The position numbers and the translations under genes are program-made. Below are positions 43,457 to 52,023 of a stretch of 64,000 bases of DNA, one piece after another. How positions within the stretch are numbered: the stretch's first letter is position 1; every line of letters begins with the position of its first letter. This DNA is from Streptomyces bicolor (lineage in GTDB: Bacteria; Actinomycetota; Actinomycetes; Streptomycetales; Streptomycetaceae): contig NZ_JOFS01000001.1 of assembly GCF_000719285.1 (NCBI RefSeq), positions 186,001 through 250,000 on the forward strand. Reading direction: 5' to 3'. Under the pieces are notes generated by a model. That model was not told the DNA's origin. It worked only from the letters and a program-made list of their open reading frames with translations, and searched no databases.

Positions 43457-44155
43457 TCAGCCCTCTTCCTTGAGTACGTCCGTGAGTACGTCCGTGAGTG
43501 CGTGCTTCAGTTCGGCGCCGATGACGTCCGGGAAGGCGCGGACGACGGGCAGGATGTCGTGGGGTACGTCCCGTCCCGCGACGATCCGCTCATGGGCGAA
43601 GTCGGCGAGCATACGGGCCAGTTCGCGGTCCGCCCGGCTGTCCAGGCCGGTGACGCGGTCGAGCGGGATCTCGCAGAAGACGCACTTCAGTACGGCCTGG
43701 CGGTACTCGGCGTGCGGGAGGTGCGCGGCGGCGTACGGCCCGAGGGCGGCTTCGATGAGGGTGGTGTCGTTGCCGCGCAGGCTCTCCCGTACGAGGGGCA
43801 GGGCGAGGTCGCCGAGGTCGAGCAGCGGCAGGGTTCGCAGGACGGCGCGCTGCTCGGCGGGGTCGCCGTGGCGGTGGAGGCGGGTGATCTCGTCGGCGAG
43901 GGCCTGGTCACGTAGGGGCAGGGCGGTGAGCAGTACGGCGCGGGCGGCCTCGTCGACGGTCCAGTAGTCGGTGAGACGGCCGTGTCCGCAGCGCCTGCGG
44001 ACGGCGGGGAAGAGACGCCGGACGGCGGCGGGATCGGCGGCGACCTTGGCGGCGCTCTCGTCCAGCCAGGTGCGGGCGGTGGGGTCCAGTAAGGCGGCCA
44101 GGGCGGGGCGAGGATCTGCCGGCGTCGAGTGGGACGCGGTCATGACAGCTGCCAT
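43457..44155 (-). CDS. eboA: EboA-like protein
   Basis: A 232-residue all-helical protein with DYWTVDEAARAVLLTALP, LLDLGDLALPLVRESLRGND and HLPHAEYRQAVLKCVFCEIPLDRVTGLD, the last resembling the conserved EboA core. No enzyme fold is recognised. The C-terminus carries a tandem TDVL repeat. The start at MAAVMTAS is chosen; a second ATG four codons later is possible. It precedes TatD by two bases. Confidence 0.8.
   Translation of the reverse strand: MAAVMTASHSTPADPRPALAALLDPTARTWLDESAAKVAADPAAVRRLFPAVRRRCGHGRLTDYWTVDEAARAVLLTALPLRDQALADEITRLHRHGDPAEQRAVLRTLPLLDLGDLALPLVRESLRGNDTTLIEAALGPYAAAHLPHAEYRQAVLKCVFCEIPLDRVTGLDSRADRELARMLADFAHERIVAGRDVPHDILPVVRAFPDVIGAELKHALTDVLTDVLKEEG
43472..43507. 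repeat. 12-base tandem repeat in the eboA 3' end
   Basis: GAGTACGTCCGT occurs twice in tandem, followed by a diverged GAGTGCGTGCTT. In the protein this gives TDVL-TDVL, so the copy number can change without a frameshift. Confidence 0.8.
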
Positions 44156-44253
44156 GGGGGAACAACTTCCGGAGAGATGAGGGGCGTTGGGCCGGGAGAT
44201 GGGTGGGTCGGCGCTTGTGTGGCTGCGGCGGCCTACAGGGCGGCCATGGCCGT

Positions 44254-45117
44254 CTATACGGCGGCCACGGCGGTCTGTACGGCCGCCCGCAGGAACTCGA
44301 TCGAGCGGCGCGCGATGTCGGGCGCGTCGAGCGAGCCGCACTGGATCTCCACGGAGACCAGTCCGCGGTGCCCGAGTTCACGCAGGGCAGCCAGCACGGG
44401 CGGGAAGTCGATGTCGCCGGCGCCGAATTCGAGGTGCTGGTGGACGCCGCGCCGCATGTCCTCGATCTGCACGTTGCGCAGGAGCGGTGCCGCCTGCCGC
44501 ACGCAGTCCGGCACGGGGCGTTCCTCCACGCAGTGCGCGTGGCCGATGTCCAAGGTGATCCCGAACAGCTCGTGTCCGTCGACCAGTCGGGCCAGGTGCA
44601 GGCAGCGCTCGACGGTGTCGACGAACATGTGCGGCTCCGGCTCGAAGGCCAGCGCCACCCCGTACCTCTCCGCCGTCTCCAGCACGGTCGCGACCCCGTT
44701 CGCGAGCCGCTTCCACACGTCTCCCTCCGGCAGCCCCTCCGGCGCCGGCCCGCTGCACAGATGGACGGTGGGCGAGCCGAGGTCGGCCGCGATGCGCAGC
44801 GCGCGGCGCAGCAGGTCGATCCTGAGCTCGGAGCCGTCCGACATCAGCGTCGGCAGATGCTTGCCCCACGGGTCGAGGAAGTAGGGGGCGCCCGTCTCCA
44901 CCGTGACGTCGAGGCCGTGCCGCCCGAGTTGCCCGGCGAGGGCGGTGACACGCCGTGGCAGGTCGTCGGCGTGGGGATCGAGGTGGTTGTGGTCGAGGGT
45001 GAGGGCGACGCCGTCGTAGCCGAGATCGGCGAGGACGGCCAGGACGTCGGTCAGCCGGTGGTGGGTGAAGCCGTTGGTGCCGTAGCCGAACTTCAGGGGG
45101 GTGGGGGGAGGTCTCAT
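44254..45117 (-). CDS. sugar phosphate isomerase/epimerase-like TIM barrel
   Basis: A 287-residue AP-endonuclease-2/xylose-isomerase-like barrel. FGYGTNGFTHHRLTDVLAVL opens it; VTLDHNHLDPHADD, LAFEPEPHMF, TLDIGHAHC and FGAGDIDFP are the metal-ligand strands. It lies between UbiA and EboA and is an extra member compared with the minimal Ebo set. GAGGAA precedes the ATG. Substrate unknown. The 98-base gap before eboA shows only GC-rich repeats of GGCGGCC. Confidence 0.85.
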   Translation of the reverse strand: MRPPPTPLKFGYGTNGFTHHRLTDVLAVLADLGYDGVALTLDHNHLDPHADDLPRRVTALAGQLGRHGLDVTVETGAPYFLDPWGKHLPTLMSDGSELRIDLLRRALRIAADLGSPTVHLCSGPAPEGLPEGDVWKRLANGVATVLETAERYGVALAFEPEPHMFVDTVERCLHLARLVDGHELFGITLDIGHAHCVEERPVPDCVRQAAPLLRNVQIEDMRRGVHQHLEFGAGDIDFPPVLAALRELGHRGLVSVEIQCGSLDAPDIARRSIEFLRAAVQTAVAAV

Positions 45118-45149
45118 GGTGCCGGTTCCTCACACGGAGGTGGTGGGTC

Positions 45150-46190
45150 TCAGGTGGGCGATATGCGCCGGGCCAGCCGTCGCGCGAGGGGGTGGACGAC
45201 ACCGAGCGCCGCGGCGACGGCCGGGGCCCCGCCGCGCGCGGTCAGCGCCGCCTGAAGGGGCATCAGCCCGAGGATCCCGGCCCCGACGGCCCGCCGCACG
45301 TTCGCGGCCGAGGGCTCCCGCAGGGCGCGGGCCTGGGCGGTGCCGTAGGTACCGAGGTAGGCGAGGGCGGCGGCGGTGGTGACGGTGGTGCGGAGCCTGA
45401 TGGAAGGGGCGGTGCCGGCAACGCCCCTGAGGGGCGCGGGGAACTGCGCGACCAGCGCCGACGGCGCAGCAGACGACTGACGACCCTTCGCCGCACTTCC
45501 TGCGTCGCTTCGGGCAATCGGAACGGCCGTTGCGACCGCCGTCGCCGCGGACACCGCAAGGGTCGTGGCCGGAACGCGCACCGGCGCACCGGCGATCTCG
45601 TGCCGGCTGAGGGCCATCAGCGTGCCGGTGTGAACGCCCGTCAGGGCGGCGGGTACAGCGGCACGGCGCAGGGCCTCGCCCAACGACGCCATATCAGGGC
45701 CCGGAACCAACGCCCCGCCCAAGACGTCAAGGGTGCGCGCCCCCGCCATGGCGACCGCACCCGCCGACGTGTTCTTGAGCCCCAGGTCATACGCCCAGAC
45801 CAGCCCCGCCAGCGGAACCGCTCCCAGCAGACTGCGGCGTCCACCCGCGGCCGCCGCAAGACCGAGCCCCGCCGCAGTGAGCCCAACGGCCACGCCGAGC
45901 GCGGTACGGCGCGGAACACGTCCCGACGGCACAGGTCGGTCCGGCCTCTCGACGGAGTCCACCGCGGCGTCGGCGTAGTCGTTGAGGGCCATGCCGGCCC
46001 AGTAGAGGCACACGGAGGAACCGATCACTCCGAGGGTACGGACACCCAGGGGGCGTCCGGCGGCGGCCGCTCCCGCGATCACGTCACCGGGGACACTCAG
46101 CGCGGCCGGCGCCCTGACGAGCTGGGCGAGGTCGGCGAGGCGCACGGCAGACCGGGATCCCAAGCGGGCAACCGCTTTCCGATCTTTCAT
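45150..46190 (-). CDS. eboC: UbiA-family prenyltransferase (EboC) with a repeat-derived insert
   Basis: A 346-residue polytopic enzyme. The first Asp motif is N-D-Y-A-D-A-A-V-D in YWAGMALNDYADAAVD, followed by RPDRPVPSG; the second region is VWAYDLGLKNT. UbiA proteins prenylate aromatic or sugar-like acceptors with polyprenyl diphosphates. A segment around residues 230-255 (RQSSAAPSALVAQFPAPLRG) is translated from a dispersed Streptomyces repeat, so the loop is an insertion in frame. AAGGTG precedes the ATG. It is the first gene of the Ebo operon. Confidence 0.85.
   Translation of the reverse strand: MKDRKAVARLGSRSAVRLADLAQLVRAPAALSVPGDVIAGAAAAGRPLGVRTLGVIGSSVCLYWAGMALNDYADAAVDSVERPDRPVPSGRVPRRTALGVAVGLTAAGLGLAAAAGGRRSLLGAVPLAGLVWAYDLGLKNTSAGAVAMAGARTLDVLGGALVPGPDMASLGEALRRAAVPAALTGVHTGTLMALSRHEIAGAPVRVPATTLAVSAATAVATAVPIARSDAGSAAKGRQSSAAPSALVAQFPAPLRGVAGTAPSIRLRTTVTTAAALAYLGTYGTAQARALREPSAANVRRAVGAGILGLMPLQAALTARGGAPAVAAALGVVHPLARRLARRISPT
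45424..45489. repeat. dispersed Streptomyces repeat inside eboC
   Basis: The segment GGGGCGCGGGGAACTGCGCG followed by ACCAGC and a GC hairpin matches a short repeat common between Streptomyces genes; a second copy lies near 47.9 kb in opposite orientation. Here it is within the UbiA reading frame. Confidence 0.65.
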
Positions 46191-46322
46191 GGCGGCACCT
46201 TACTCGCGGCCGTCAACCCTTCAGGTACCTACCGCCCGGTAAGAGAAGTGACAAAGAAGACACGGGTTTTCCTCACCGCGCGACCCGAACTAGCGGTAAA
46301 CCTGGGTCGTTTGAGCAGCGCC

Positions 46323-47744
46323 TCACGGCTCCTGCCGCAGGCGCCGCCACACCACCTTGGCCGCGTTGTGTCCCGACATGCCGTGCACGCCCGGTCCGGG
46401 CGGGGTCGCCGACGAGCAGATGTAGACCGCCGGGTGCGGGGTGCGGTAAGGGAAGAGCGACAGCTTGGGGCGCAGCAGGAGTTGGAGTCCGGAGGCCGCG
46501 CCGGAGGCGATGTCGCCGCCGACGTAGTTGGCGTTGCGCGCGGCGAGTTCGGCCGGGCCCGCCGTCGCTCGGGCGAGGACTCGGTCGCGGAATCCGGGGG
46601 CGAAGCGCTCCAGTTGGCGCTCCAGGGCGTCCGTGAGGTCTCCGGTCCAGCCGTTCGGCACATGGCCGTACGCCCAGAAGACGTGCTTGCCCTCGGGTGC
46701 CCTGGTCGGGTCGACGACACTGGGCTGAACCGTGATCATGAACGGCTTGTCGGGCGCCCGGCCCTCCCTCGCCGCGGCCCGCAGCGCGGCGCCGATCTCC
46801 GCGCTGCTCCCGCCGACCTGGACGGTGCCGGCCCGCCGGGCCTCCGGCGCGGTCCAGGGCACGGGGCCGTCGAGCGCGTAGTCGATCTTGAAGGCGGCGG
46901 CACCGTAGCGATACCCCTCGTAGTACCGGCCGAAGCCGGCGATCCGGGCCAGGGCGGTGGGTGAGGTGTCGAAGACGTACGCGCGGGCGGGCGGCAGGTC
47001 GTCGAGCCGCTTGACCTCGTAGTCGGTGTGGACGGCGCCGCCGAGATCCTTGAGATACGCGGTGAGGGCGTCGGAGATGGACTGGGAGCCGCCGCGGGCC
47101 ATGGGCCAGCCACGGGCGTGGGCGGCGAGGGCGAAGACCAGGCCGATGGCGCCGGTGGCGAAGCCGCCGAGCGGGGCGATGACGTGTGCGACCAGGCCGG
47201 CGAACAGGGTCCTGGCCCGCTCGTCGCGGAAGCGGCGCATCAGCCAGGTCGCCGGGGGCAGGCCGACGAGGCCGAAGCGGGCGAGCGTGACCGGGTCGCG
47301 TGGGAGCGCGGTGAGGGGCAGCGACATGAAGTCCCGGGCCAGCGTGTCCCACCTGGGCAGGAACGGCTCGACCAGCCTGCGGTACGTGCCCGCGTCGCGC
47401 GGGCCGAAGGAGGCGGCGGTCTCGGCGACGGACCGGGACAGCACGGCGGCGCCGCCGTCGGTGAAGGGGTGCGCCATCGGCAGCTCGGCGTGCAGCCACT
47501 CAAGGCCGTAGCGCTCGAGCGGCATCGCCCGGAACGCGGGTGAGTTGATGCCGAGGGGGTGTGCGGCGGAGCACGGGTCGTGCCGGAAACCGGGGAGGGT
47601 CAGCTCTTCCGTGCGGGCTCCCCCGCCCACGGTGTCGCGTGCCTCGAACACGGCCACGGAGAAGCCGCGGCGGGCCAGCTCCACGGCAGCGGTCAGTCCG
47701 TTCGGCCCCGCACCCACCACGACCGCATCGAGCATCGACGGCAC
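46323..47744 (-). CDS. phytoene-desaturase-like FAD oxidoreductase
   Basis: A 473-residue flavoprotein with the dinucleotide-binding fingerprint [41 protein letters not shown] and the C-terminal FAD block [23 protein letters not shown]. This is the PDS/CrtI-like amine-oxidase superfamily; substrate unknown. It lies upstream of the Ebo operon on the same strand with a 132-base gap, so a functional link is plausible but not shown. An ATG three codons in is an alternative start. Confidence 0.87.
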   Translation of the reverse strand: MPSMLDAVVVGAGPNGLTAAVELARRGFSVAVFEARDTVGGGARTEELTLPGFRHDPCSAAHPLGINSPAFRAMPLERYGLEWLHAELPMAHPFTDGGAAVLSRSVAETAASFGPRDAGTYRRLVEPFLPRWDTLARDFMSLPLTALPRDPVTLARFGLVGLPPATWLMRRFRDERARTLFAGLVAHVIAPLGGFATGAIGLVFALAAHARGWPMARGGSQSISDALTAYLKDLGGAVHTDYEVKRLDDLPPARAYVFDTSPTALARIAGFGRYYEGYRYGAAAFKIDYALDGPVPWTAPEARRAGTVQVGGSSAEIGAALRAAAREGRAPDKPFMITVQPSVVDPTRAPEGKHVFWAYGHVPNGWTGDLTDALERQLERFAPGFRDRVLARATAGPAELAARNANYVGGDIASGAASGLQLLLRPKLSLFPYRTPHPAVYICSSATPPGPGVHGMSGHNAAKVVWRRLRQEP

Positions 47745-47873
47745 CTTCGGACTCCTTCGTCAGCCGACGGCCTTGAAGGATCAGGATATGCCGGGGTGCG
47801 ACAGCGCCGGGCGTGGGCAGCATCGCCTAAGAGCTCGGTTCGATCCGTTGTATGGCGACTGCGGGTGACATGG

Positions 47874-47936
47874 GGGCTGGTCGCGCCCACGCGGCGGAGC
47901 CGCACATCGACACAGCCCCGCGCCCCTTGGTGGGGC
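47874..47936. repeat. second copy of the dispersed repeat
   Basis: GGGCTGGTCGCGCCCACGCG then GCGGAGCCGC and CAGCCCCGCGCCCC, containing GCGGAGCCGC-type hairpin arms. It is the inverted counterpart of the element in eboC and lies in a normal intergenic place. Confidence 0.65.
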
Positions 47937-47955
47937 ACGTCATCGTCATCCCAGC

Positions 47956-48804
47956 TCAAGCTGTACCCGACAGCAGTTCGACCACCCGGCGCGCCGTAGC
48001 CGCGTCCCGCGCCGCCGTGAACGGCAGGACATTACCGCCGGTGATCCGGAACGGCTCCCCCGCCCGCGTCAGGTGCGCACCGCCCGCCTCCTCGACCAGG
48101 AGGATGCCCGCCGCGTGGTCCCACGCGGCCTCCCAGCTGAACGCGGTCGCGTCCAACTCGCCCCGCGCGACGGCCAGATACTCCAGACCGGCCGAGCCAC
48201 AAGCACGCGGCGCGACGCCGTCGGTCCACAGACCCAGCAGCGCCCGCTTCTGGTCGTCGGTCGTGTAGTCCGGGTGGGACGTGGCGACTTCGAGGTCCCG
48301 GCCGGGCTCCGGCACGCCGGAGCGCAGCCGCTCCCCGTCGAGGAAGGCGCCCTGGCCTCGTATCGCCGTGGCCAGTTGGTCGCGTGCGGGGGCGTATGTC
48401 CAGGAGGCGAGCAGGACGCCGCGCCGCGCGAGCGCGACGAGGGTGCAGAAGCCGTCTTCGCCGTGCACGAACTGGCGGGTGCCGTCCACGGGGTCGACGA
48501 TCCAGACGGGGGCGTCACCCTGCAGCGCCTCGTAGGTCACCGGGTTGGCGTGCACGGCCTCCTCGCCGACCACGACCGAGCCGGGCAGGAGGGCGGCGAG
48601 CGCCTCGGTGAGGTACTGCTCGGCGAGCCGGTCGGCGTCGGTGACCAGGTCGTGCGGTCCGCTCTTCTGGTCGACCTCGTGCGCGGCGAGCTGCCGGAAG
48701 CGGGGCATGATCTCGGCCGCGGCCGCCTTGCGGACCGCTTCCTCCACGTCGGCCGAGTGCTGCGCGAGAAACTCGTCGATGGTTTCGTTTTCGTATCCGA
48801 TCAC
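47956..48804 (-). CDS. inositol monophosphatase family protein
   Basis: A 282-residue Mg2+-dependent phosphatase. Metal-binding blocks are visible: VVGEEAVHAN, WIVDPVDGTRQFVHG and EAAWDHAAGILLVEEAGG. The family includes inositol-1-phosphatase, histidinol-phosphatase and fructose-1,6-bisphosphatase; the length and motif fit an inositol- or histidinol-phosphatase type. It lies downstream of the gamma-glutamyltransferase gene with a 118-base gap. Confidence 0.88.
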   Translation of the reverse strand: MIGYENETIDEFLAQHSADVEEAVRKAAAAEIMPRFRQLAAHEVDQKSGPHDLVTDADRLAEQYLTEALAALLPGSVVVGEEAVHANPVTYEALQGDAPVWIVDPVDGTRQFVHGEDGFCTLVALARRGVLLASWTYAPARDQLATAIRGQGAFLDGERLRSGVPEPGRDLEVATSHPDYTTDDQKRALLGLWTDGVAPRACGSAGLEYLAVARGELDATAFSWEAAWDHAAGILLVEEAGGAHLTRAGEPFRITGGNVLPFTAARDAATARRVVELLSGTA

Positions 48805-48922
48805 CCCTCCATGAGAGCACGCCGCACTGACAATCCCCGCCCACCAGGTGGACGCCGGATGGTATCGGCGTGAACTCCGGGCGCCGGCGTCAGAGAGCGT
48901 CTGCGCAGGTCAGGGCGTGTTC

Positions 48923-50752
48923 TCAGCGTCCGACGGCGTATCCCTGCATCCCTCGCGGGTTCGCCGCCGCCGACAGAACACCGGTTTCCGGGTCCCTCGC
49001 GACCGCGCACAGCCGCCCCTCGGACCATGCGTCACCGACGGTCACCTCATGACCACGCCGCCGTAGCTCCTCCACCACCTCGGCGTCCGTACGGGACTCC
49101 ACGGTCACGCTGCCCGGCCGCATCCCGCGCGGGTAGAAGGAGCCGGGGAAGCCGTCGTTGTGCCAGTTCGGGGCGTCGATCGCGCCTTGGAGGTCGAGGC
49201 CGCCACGGACCTGGGCGCGCAGCGCCACGGCCAGGAAGAAGTGCAGCTGCCACTGGTCCTGCTGGTCCCCGCCGGGCGTGCCGAAGGCCATGACGGGCAC
49301 CCCGTCGCGCAGGGCGATGGAGGGGGTGAGGGTGGTGCGAGGGCGCCGCCCCGGGGTCAGCGAGTTCGGCAGGCCCTCCTCCAGCCAGGTCATCTGGAGC
49401 CGGGTGCCGAGCGGGAAGCCCAGCTCGGGCACGACGGGGTTGGACTGCAGCCAGCCGCCGCTGGGCGTGGCCGCGATCATGTTGCCCCAGCGGTCCACGA
49501 CGTCGAGGTGGCAGGTGTCGCCGCGGGTGGCGCCGTCCGCGGCGATGTCCGGCTCGCCCGGCACCGGGGACGTCGGGCGCTTGGCGACGGTCGGCTCGCC
49601 GACGCCCAGCACATCGAAGCCGGGCTCGTCGGAGGCCACCACGCGCGCGTGCGCGCACAGCCGTGGGGGGCGGCCGCCGGGGCTGCCGGGCCGCAGCTCG
49701 AGGGATGCCTTCTCGCCGATCAGTTCCCGCCGGGCGGCGTTGTAGGGATCCGACAGCAGCTCGGCGAGCGGTACGGCGGCCGCGTCGCCGTACCAGGCCT
49801 CGCGGTCGGCCATGGCCAGCTTGCAGCCCTCGATCAGCAGATGGACGTATTGGGCGGACCCGTACCGGGGCAGCTCGGGCGGGAGCAGCGCGAGCTGCTG
49901 GAGGAGGACCGGGCCCTGGCTCCAGGGGCCGGCCTTGCACACGGTCCAGCCGTTCCAGTCGTACGTCGCCGGCGCCTCGTAGGTCGCGGACCAGCCGGCG
50001 ACGTCGGCGGCCGTGAGCGTGCCGGAGTGCCGCTCGCCGCTGGTGTCCATGGTGGGCCGCCGGGCCTGCCGTACCAGCGCCTCGGCGATGAACCCGCCGC
50101 GCCACACCTCTCGCGCCGCCTCGATCTGCGCGACCCGGTCCCCGGCCCCGGCGATCTCGTCGAGCAGTCGCTTCCAGGTGGCGGCGAGGGCGGGGTTGCG
50201 CAGCAGCTCACCGGGCCGGGGTGCCTTGCCACCGGGCAGATACACCTCGGCCGACGAGGTCCACTCCGTCTCGAACAGCTCCCGCACGGTCTCGACGGTC
50301 TCGCCGACGCGCTCCACGGGCGCGTGGCCGTGTTCGGCGTACTCGATGGCGTACTTGAGCACTTCGGCAGGCGTTCTGGTGCCGTGGTCACGCAGGAGCA
50401 GCATCCAGGCGTCGAAGGCGCCGGGTACGGCGGCGGCGAGCGGACCGGTCCCGGGTACGAGGTCCAGGCCGAGTCCCCGGTAGTGCGCGACCGTCGCCCC
50501 GGCCGGCGCGACGCCCTGCCCGCACAGCACCCGCACCTCGCCGCCCGCGGGGGCGAGCAGGATCGGCACCTCGCCGGCGGGGCCGTTGAGGTGCGGCTCG
50601 ACGACGTGCAGGACGAAGGCGCCGGCGACGGCCGCGTCGTACGCGTTGCCGCCGCCCTCCAGCACGGCCATCGCCGACTGCGAGGCGAGCCAGTGCGTGG
50701 AGGACACCATGCCGAAGGTTCCCTGAAGCGTGGGTCGGGTGGTGAACTGCAT
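48923..50752 (-). CDS. gamma-glutamyltransferase family hydrolase
   Basis: A 609-residue Ntn hydrolase proenzyme. Thr413 in RGDTCHLDVVD is the expected self-cleavage nucleophile; TPSGGWLQSNPVVPELGFPLG and RRPRTTLTPSIALRDG are the family's later blocks. No clear signal peptide, so it may be cytoplasmic. Enzymes of this family cleave or transfer gamma-glutamyl groups from glutathione-like substrates; some are cephalosporin or other amide acylases. The starting ATG is followed by QFTTRPTLQGTFGMVSST, a usual opening. Confidence 0.88.
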   Translation of the reverse strand: MQFTTRPTLQGTFGMVSSTHWLASQSAMAVLEGGGNAYDAAVAGAFVLHVVEPHLNGPAGEVPILLAPAGGEVRVLCGQGVAPAGATVAHYRGLGLDLVPGTGPLAAAVPGAFDAWMLLLRDHGTRTPAEVLKYAIEYAEHGHAPVERVGETVETVRELFETEWTSSAEVYLPGGKAPRPGELLRNPALAATWKRLLDEIAGAGDRVAQIEAAREVWRGGFIAEALVRQARRPTMDTSGERHSGTLTAADVAGWSATYEAPATYDWNGWTVCKAGPWSQGPVLLQQLALLPPELPRYGSAQYVHLLIEGCKLAMADREAWYGDAAAVPLAELLSDPYNAARRELIGEKASLELRPGSPGGRPPRLCAHARVVASDEPGFDVLGVGEPTVAKRPTSPVPGEPDIAADGATRGDTCHLDVVDRWGNMIAATPSGGWLQSNPVVPELGFPLGTRLQMTWLEEGLPNSLTPGRRPRTTLTPSIALRDGVPVMAFGTPGGDQQDQWQLHFFLAVALRAQVRGGLDLQGAIDAPNWHNDGFPGSFYPRGMRPGSVTVESRTDAEVVEELRRRGHEVTVGDAWSEGRLCAVARDPETGVLSAAANPRGMQGYAVGR

Positions 50753-50870
50753 TCCTCACCTCGGTGTTCGCGTGCGTCGGCCGGCCCCGTCAGGCAGCAG
50801 ACTACCGAGGCGCAACCTGCGGATCCGCACCGGGAATTGAGCAACGGAGTCCCCCTGCTATGGTGCGCCG

Positions 50871-51305
50871 ATGTCGTCGATCAAGCAGTTCCAAGTCACC
50901 TTCGACTGCGCGGAGCCTGAGCGCGTCGCTCGGTTTTGGTGCGAGGTGTTGGGCTACGTCGTACCGCCGCCGCCGCGGGGTTTCGCCACGTGGGACGATT
51001 TCAACCGCTCCCTGTTTCCTGAGGATCAAGGTTCATGGTTCGCCTGCATGGATCCCTCAGGTGTCGGCCCGCGACTGTTCTTTCAGCGCGTTCCCGAGGG
51101 CAAGGTCGTCAAGAATCGGGTACACCTCGACGTGCGGGTCGGCACCGGACTGGTGGGTGAGGAGCGCCTGGCCACGCTGGAGGCCGAGTGCGCACGACTG
51201 GTCGCGCTCGGTGCGGTGCGCGTGCGACTCCTGCGTGCCGATGGCGTCAATGAGTCGTGCATCGTGATGCAGGACATCGAGGGCAACGAGTTCTGTCTCG
51301 ACTGA
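50871..51305 (+). CDS. VOC/glyoxalase-like protein
   Basis: A 144-residue VOC-fold protein: VTFDCAEPERVARFWCEVLGY, FFQRVPEGKVVKNRVHLDVRVG and DIEGNEFCLD. These are two beta-alpha-beta-beta-beta modules. Substrate unknown. It resembles the frameshifted VOC gene near 31.3 kb and may show what that gene encoded. It is divergent from the gamma-glutamyltransferase gene and convergent with the response regulator. Confidence 0.85.
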   Translation: MSSIKQFQVTFDCAEPERVARFWCEVLGYVVPPPPRGFATWDDFNRSLFPEDQGSWFACMDPSGVGPRLFFQRVPEGKVVKNRVHLDVRVGTGLVGEERLATLEAECARLVALGAVRVRLLRADGVNESCIVMQDIEGNEFCLD

Positions 51306-51327
51306 GCGTCCTCCCTGCCGCCGAGAC

Positions 51328-52005
51328 TCAGCATGACGTTCGCGGAGCCACCAGCCCCGACTCATACGCGAACACGACGAGCTGGGCCCGGTCCCGCGCC
51401 CCCAGCTTCGTCATCGCCCTGCTGACGTGGGTCTTCGCCGTGAACGGGCTGATCACCATGTGCTCGGCGATCTCCTCGTTGGTCAGGCCGCGCGCCGCCA
51501 GTGCCGTCACCTCGCGTTCGCGGCGTGTCAGGTTCTCCAGGCCGGGAGCGGTGGACCGGTCCGGCGGTCTGGACACGAACTCGCCGATCAGTGTGCGGGT
51601 CACCGACGGGGAGAGCAGCGCTTCCCCGCGTGCCACCACCTCGATCGCCTGGAGCAGGTCGGCCGGTTCGGTGTCCTTCAGGAGGAAGCCGCTCGCGCCG
51701 GCGCGCAGGGCCTCGAAGACGTACTCGTCGTGGCCGTAGTTCGTCAGGATCACCACGCGGACGGTCGTCAGCGCCGGGTCCGCGGCGATACGGCGGGTCG
51801 CCTCGATGCCCGTCATCACCGGCATCTGTACGTCGATCAGCGCGATGTCGGGAACCCGGGCCCGGATCAGCTCCAGCCCCCGCTCCCCGTCCGCCGCCTC
51901 GCCGACCACGTCGATGCCGTCCTCGGCGTCCAGCAGGGCCCTGAAGCCCGCCCGCATCAGCGCCTGGTCGTCGACGAGCGCCACCCTGATCACGTCGTCC
52001 GTCAT
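51328..52005 (-). CDS. NarL/LuxR-type response regulator
   Basis: The 225-residue regulator has a receiver domain with acidic pair VDDQ near residue 12, phospho-acceptor Asp58 in IALIDVQMP and Lys in LLKDTEP, then a LuxR helix-turn-helix (LTRREREVTALAARGLTNEEIAEHM). It is encoded 18 bases after the sensor kinase gene, giving a classical two-component pair. Targets are unknown; the divergent AhpD-like gene is a natural candidate. Confidence 0.93.
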   Translation of the reverse strand: MTDDVIRVALVDDQALMRAGFRALLDAEDGIDVVGEAADGERGLELIRARVPDIALIDVQMPVMTGIEATRRIAADPALTTVRVVILTNYGHDEYVFEALRAGASGFLLKDTEPADLLQAIEVVARGEALLSPSVTRTLIGEFVSRPPDRSTAPGLENLTRREREVTALAARGLTNEEIAEHMVISPFTAKTHVSRAMTKLGARDRAQLVVFAYESGLVAPRTSC

Positions 52006-52023
52006 CCCGCCGTCACCCCGTTC

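Noticed and set aside
43472..43507. CRISPR-like repeat
   Set aside because: Units are tandem without spacers and lie inside a coding frame.
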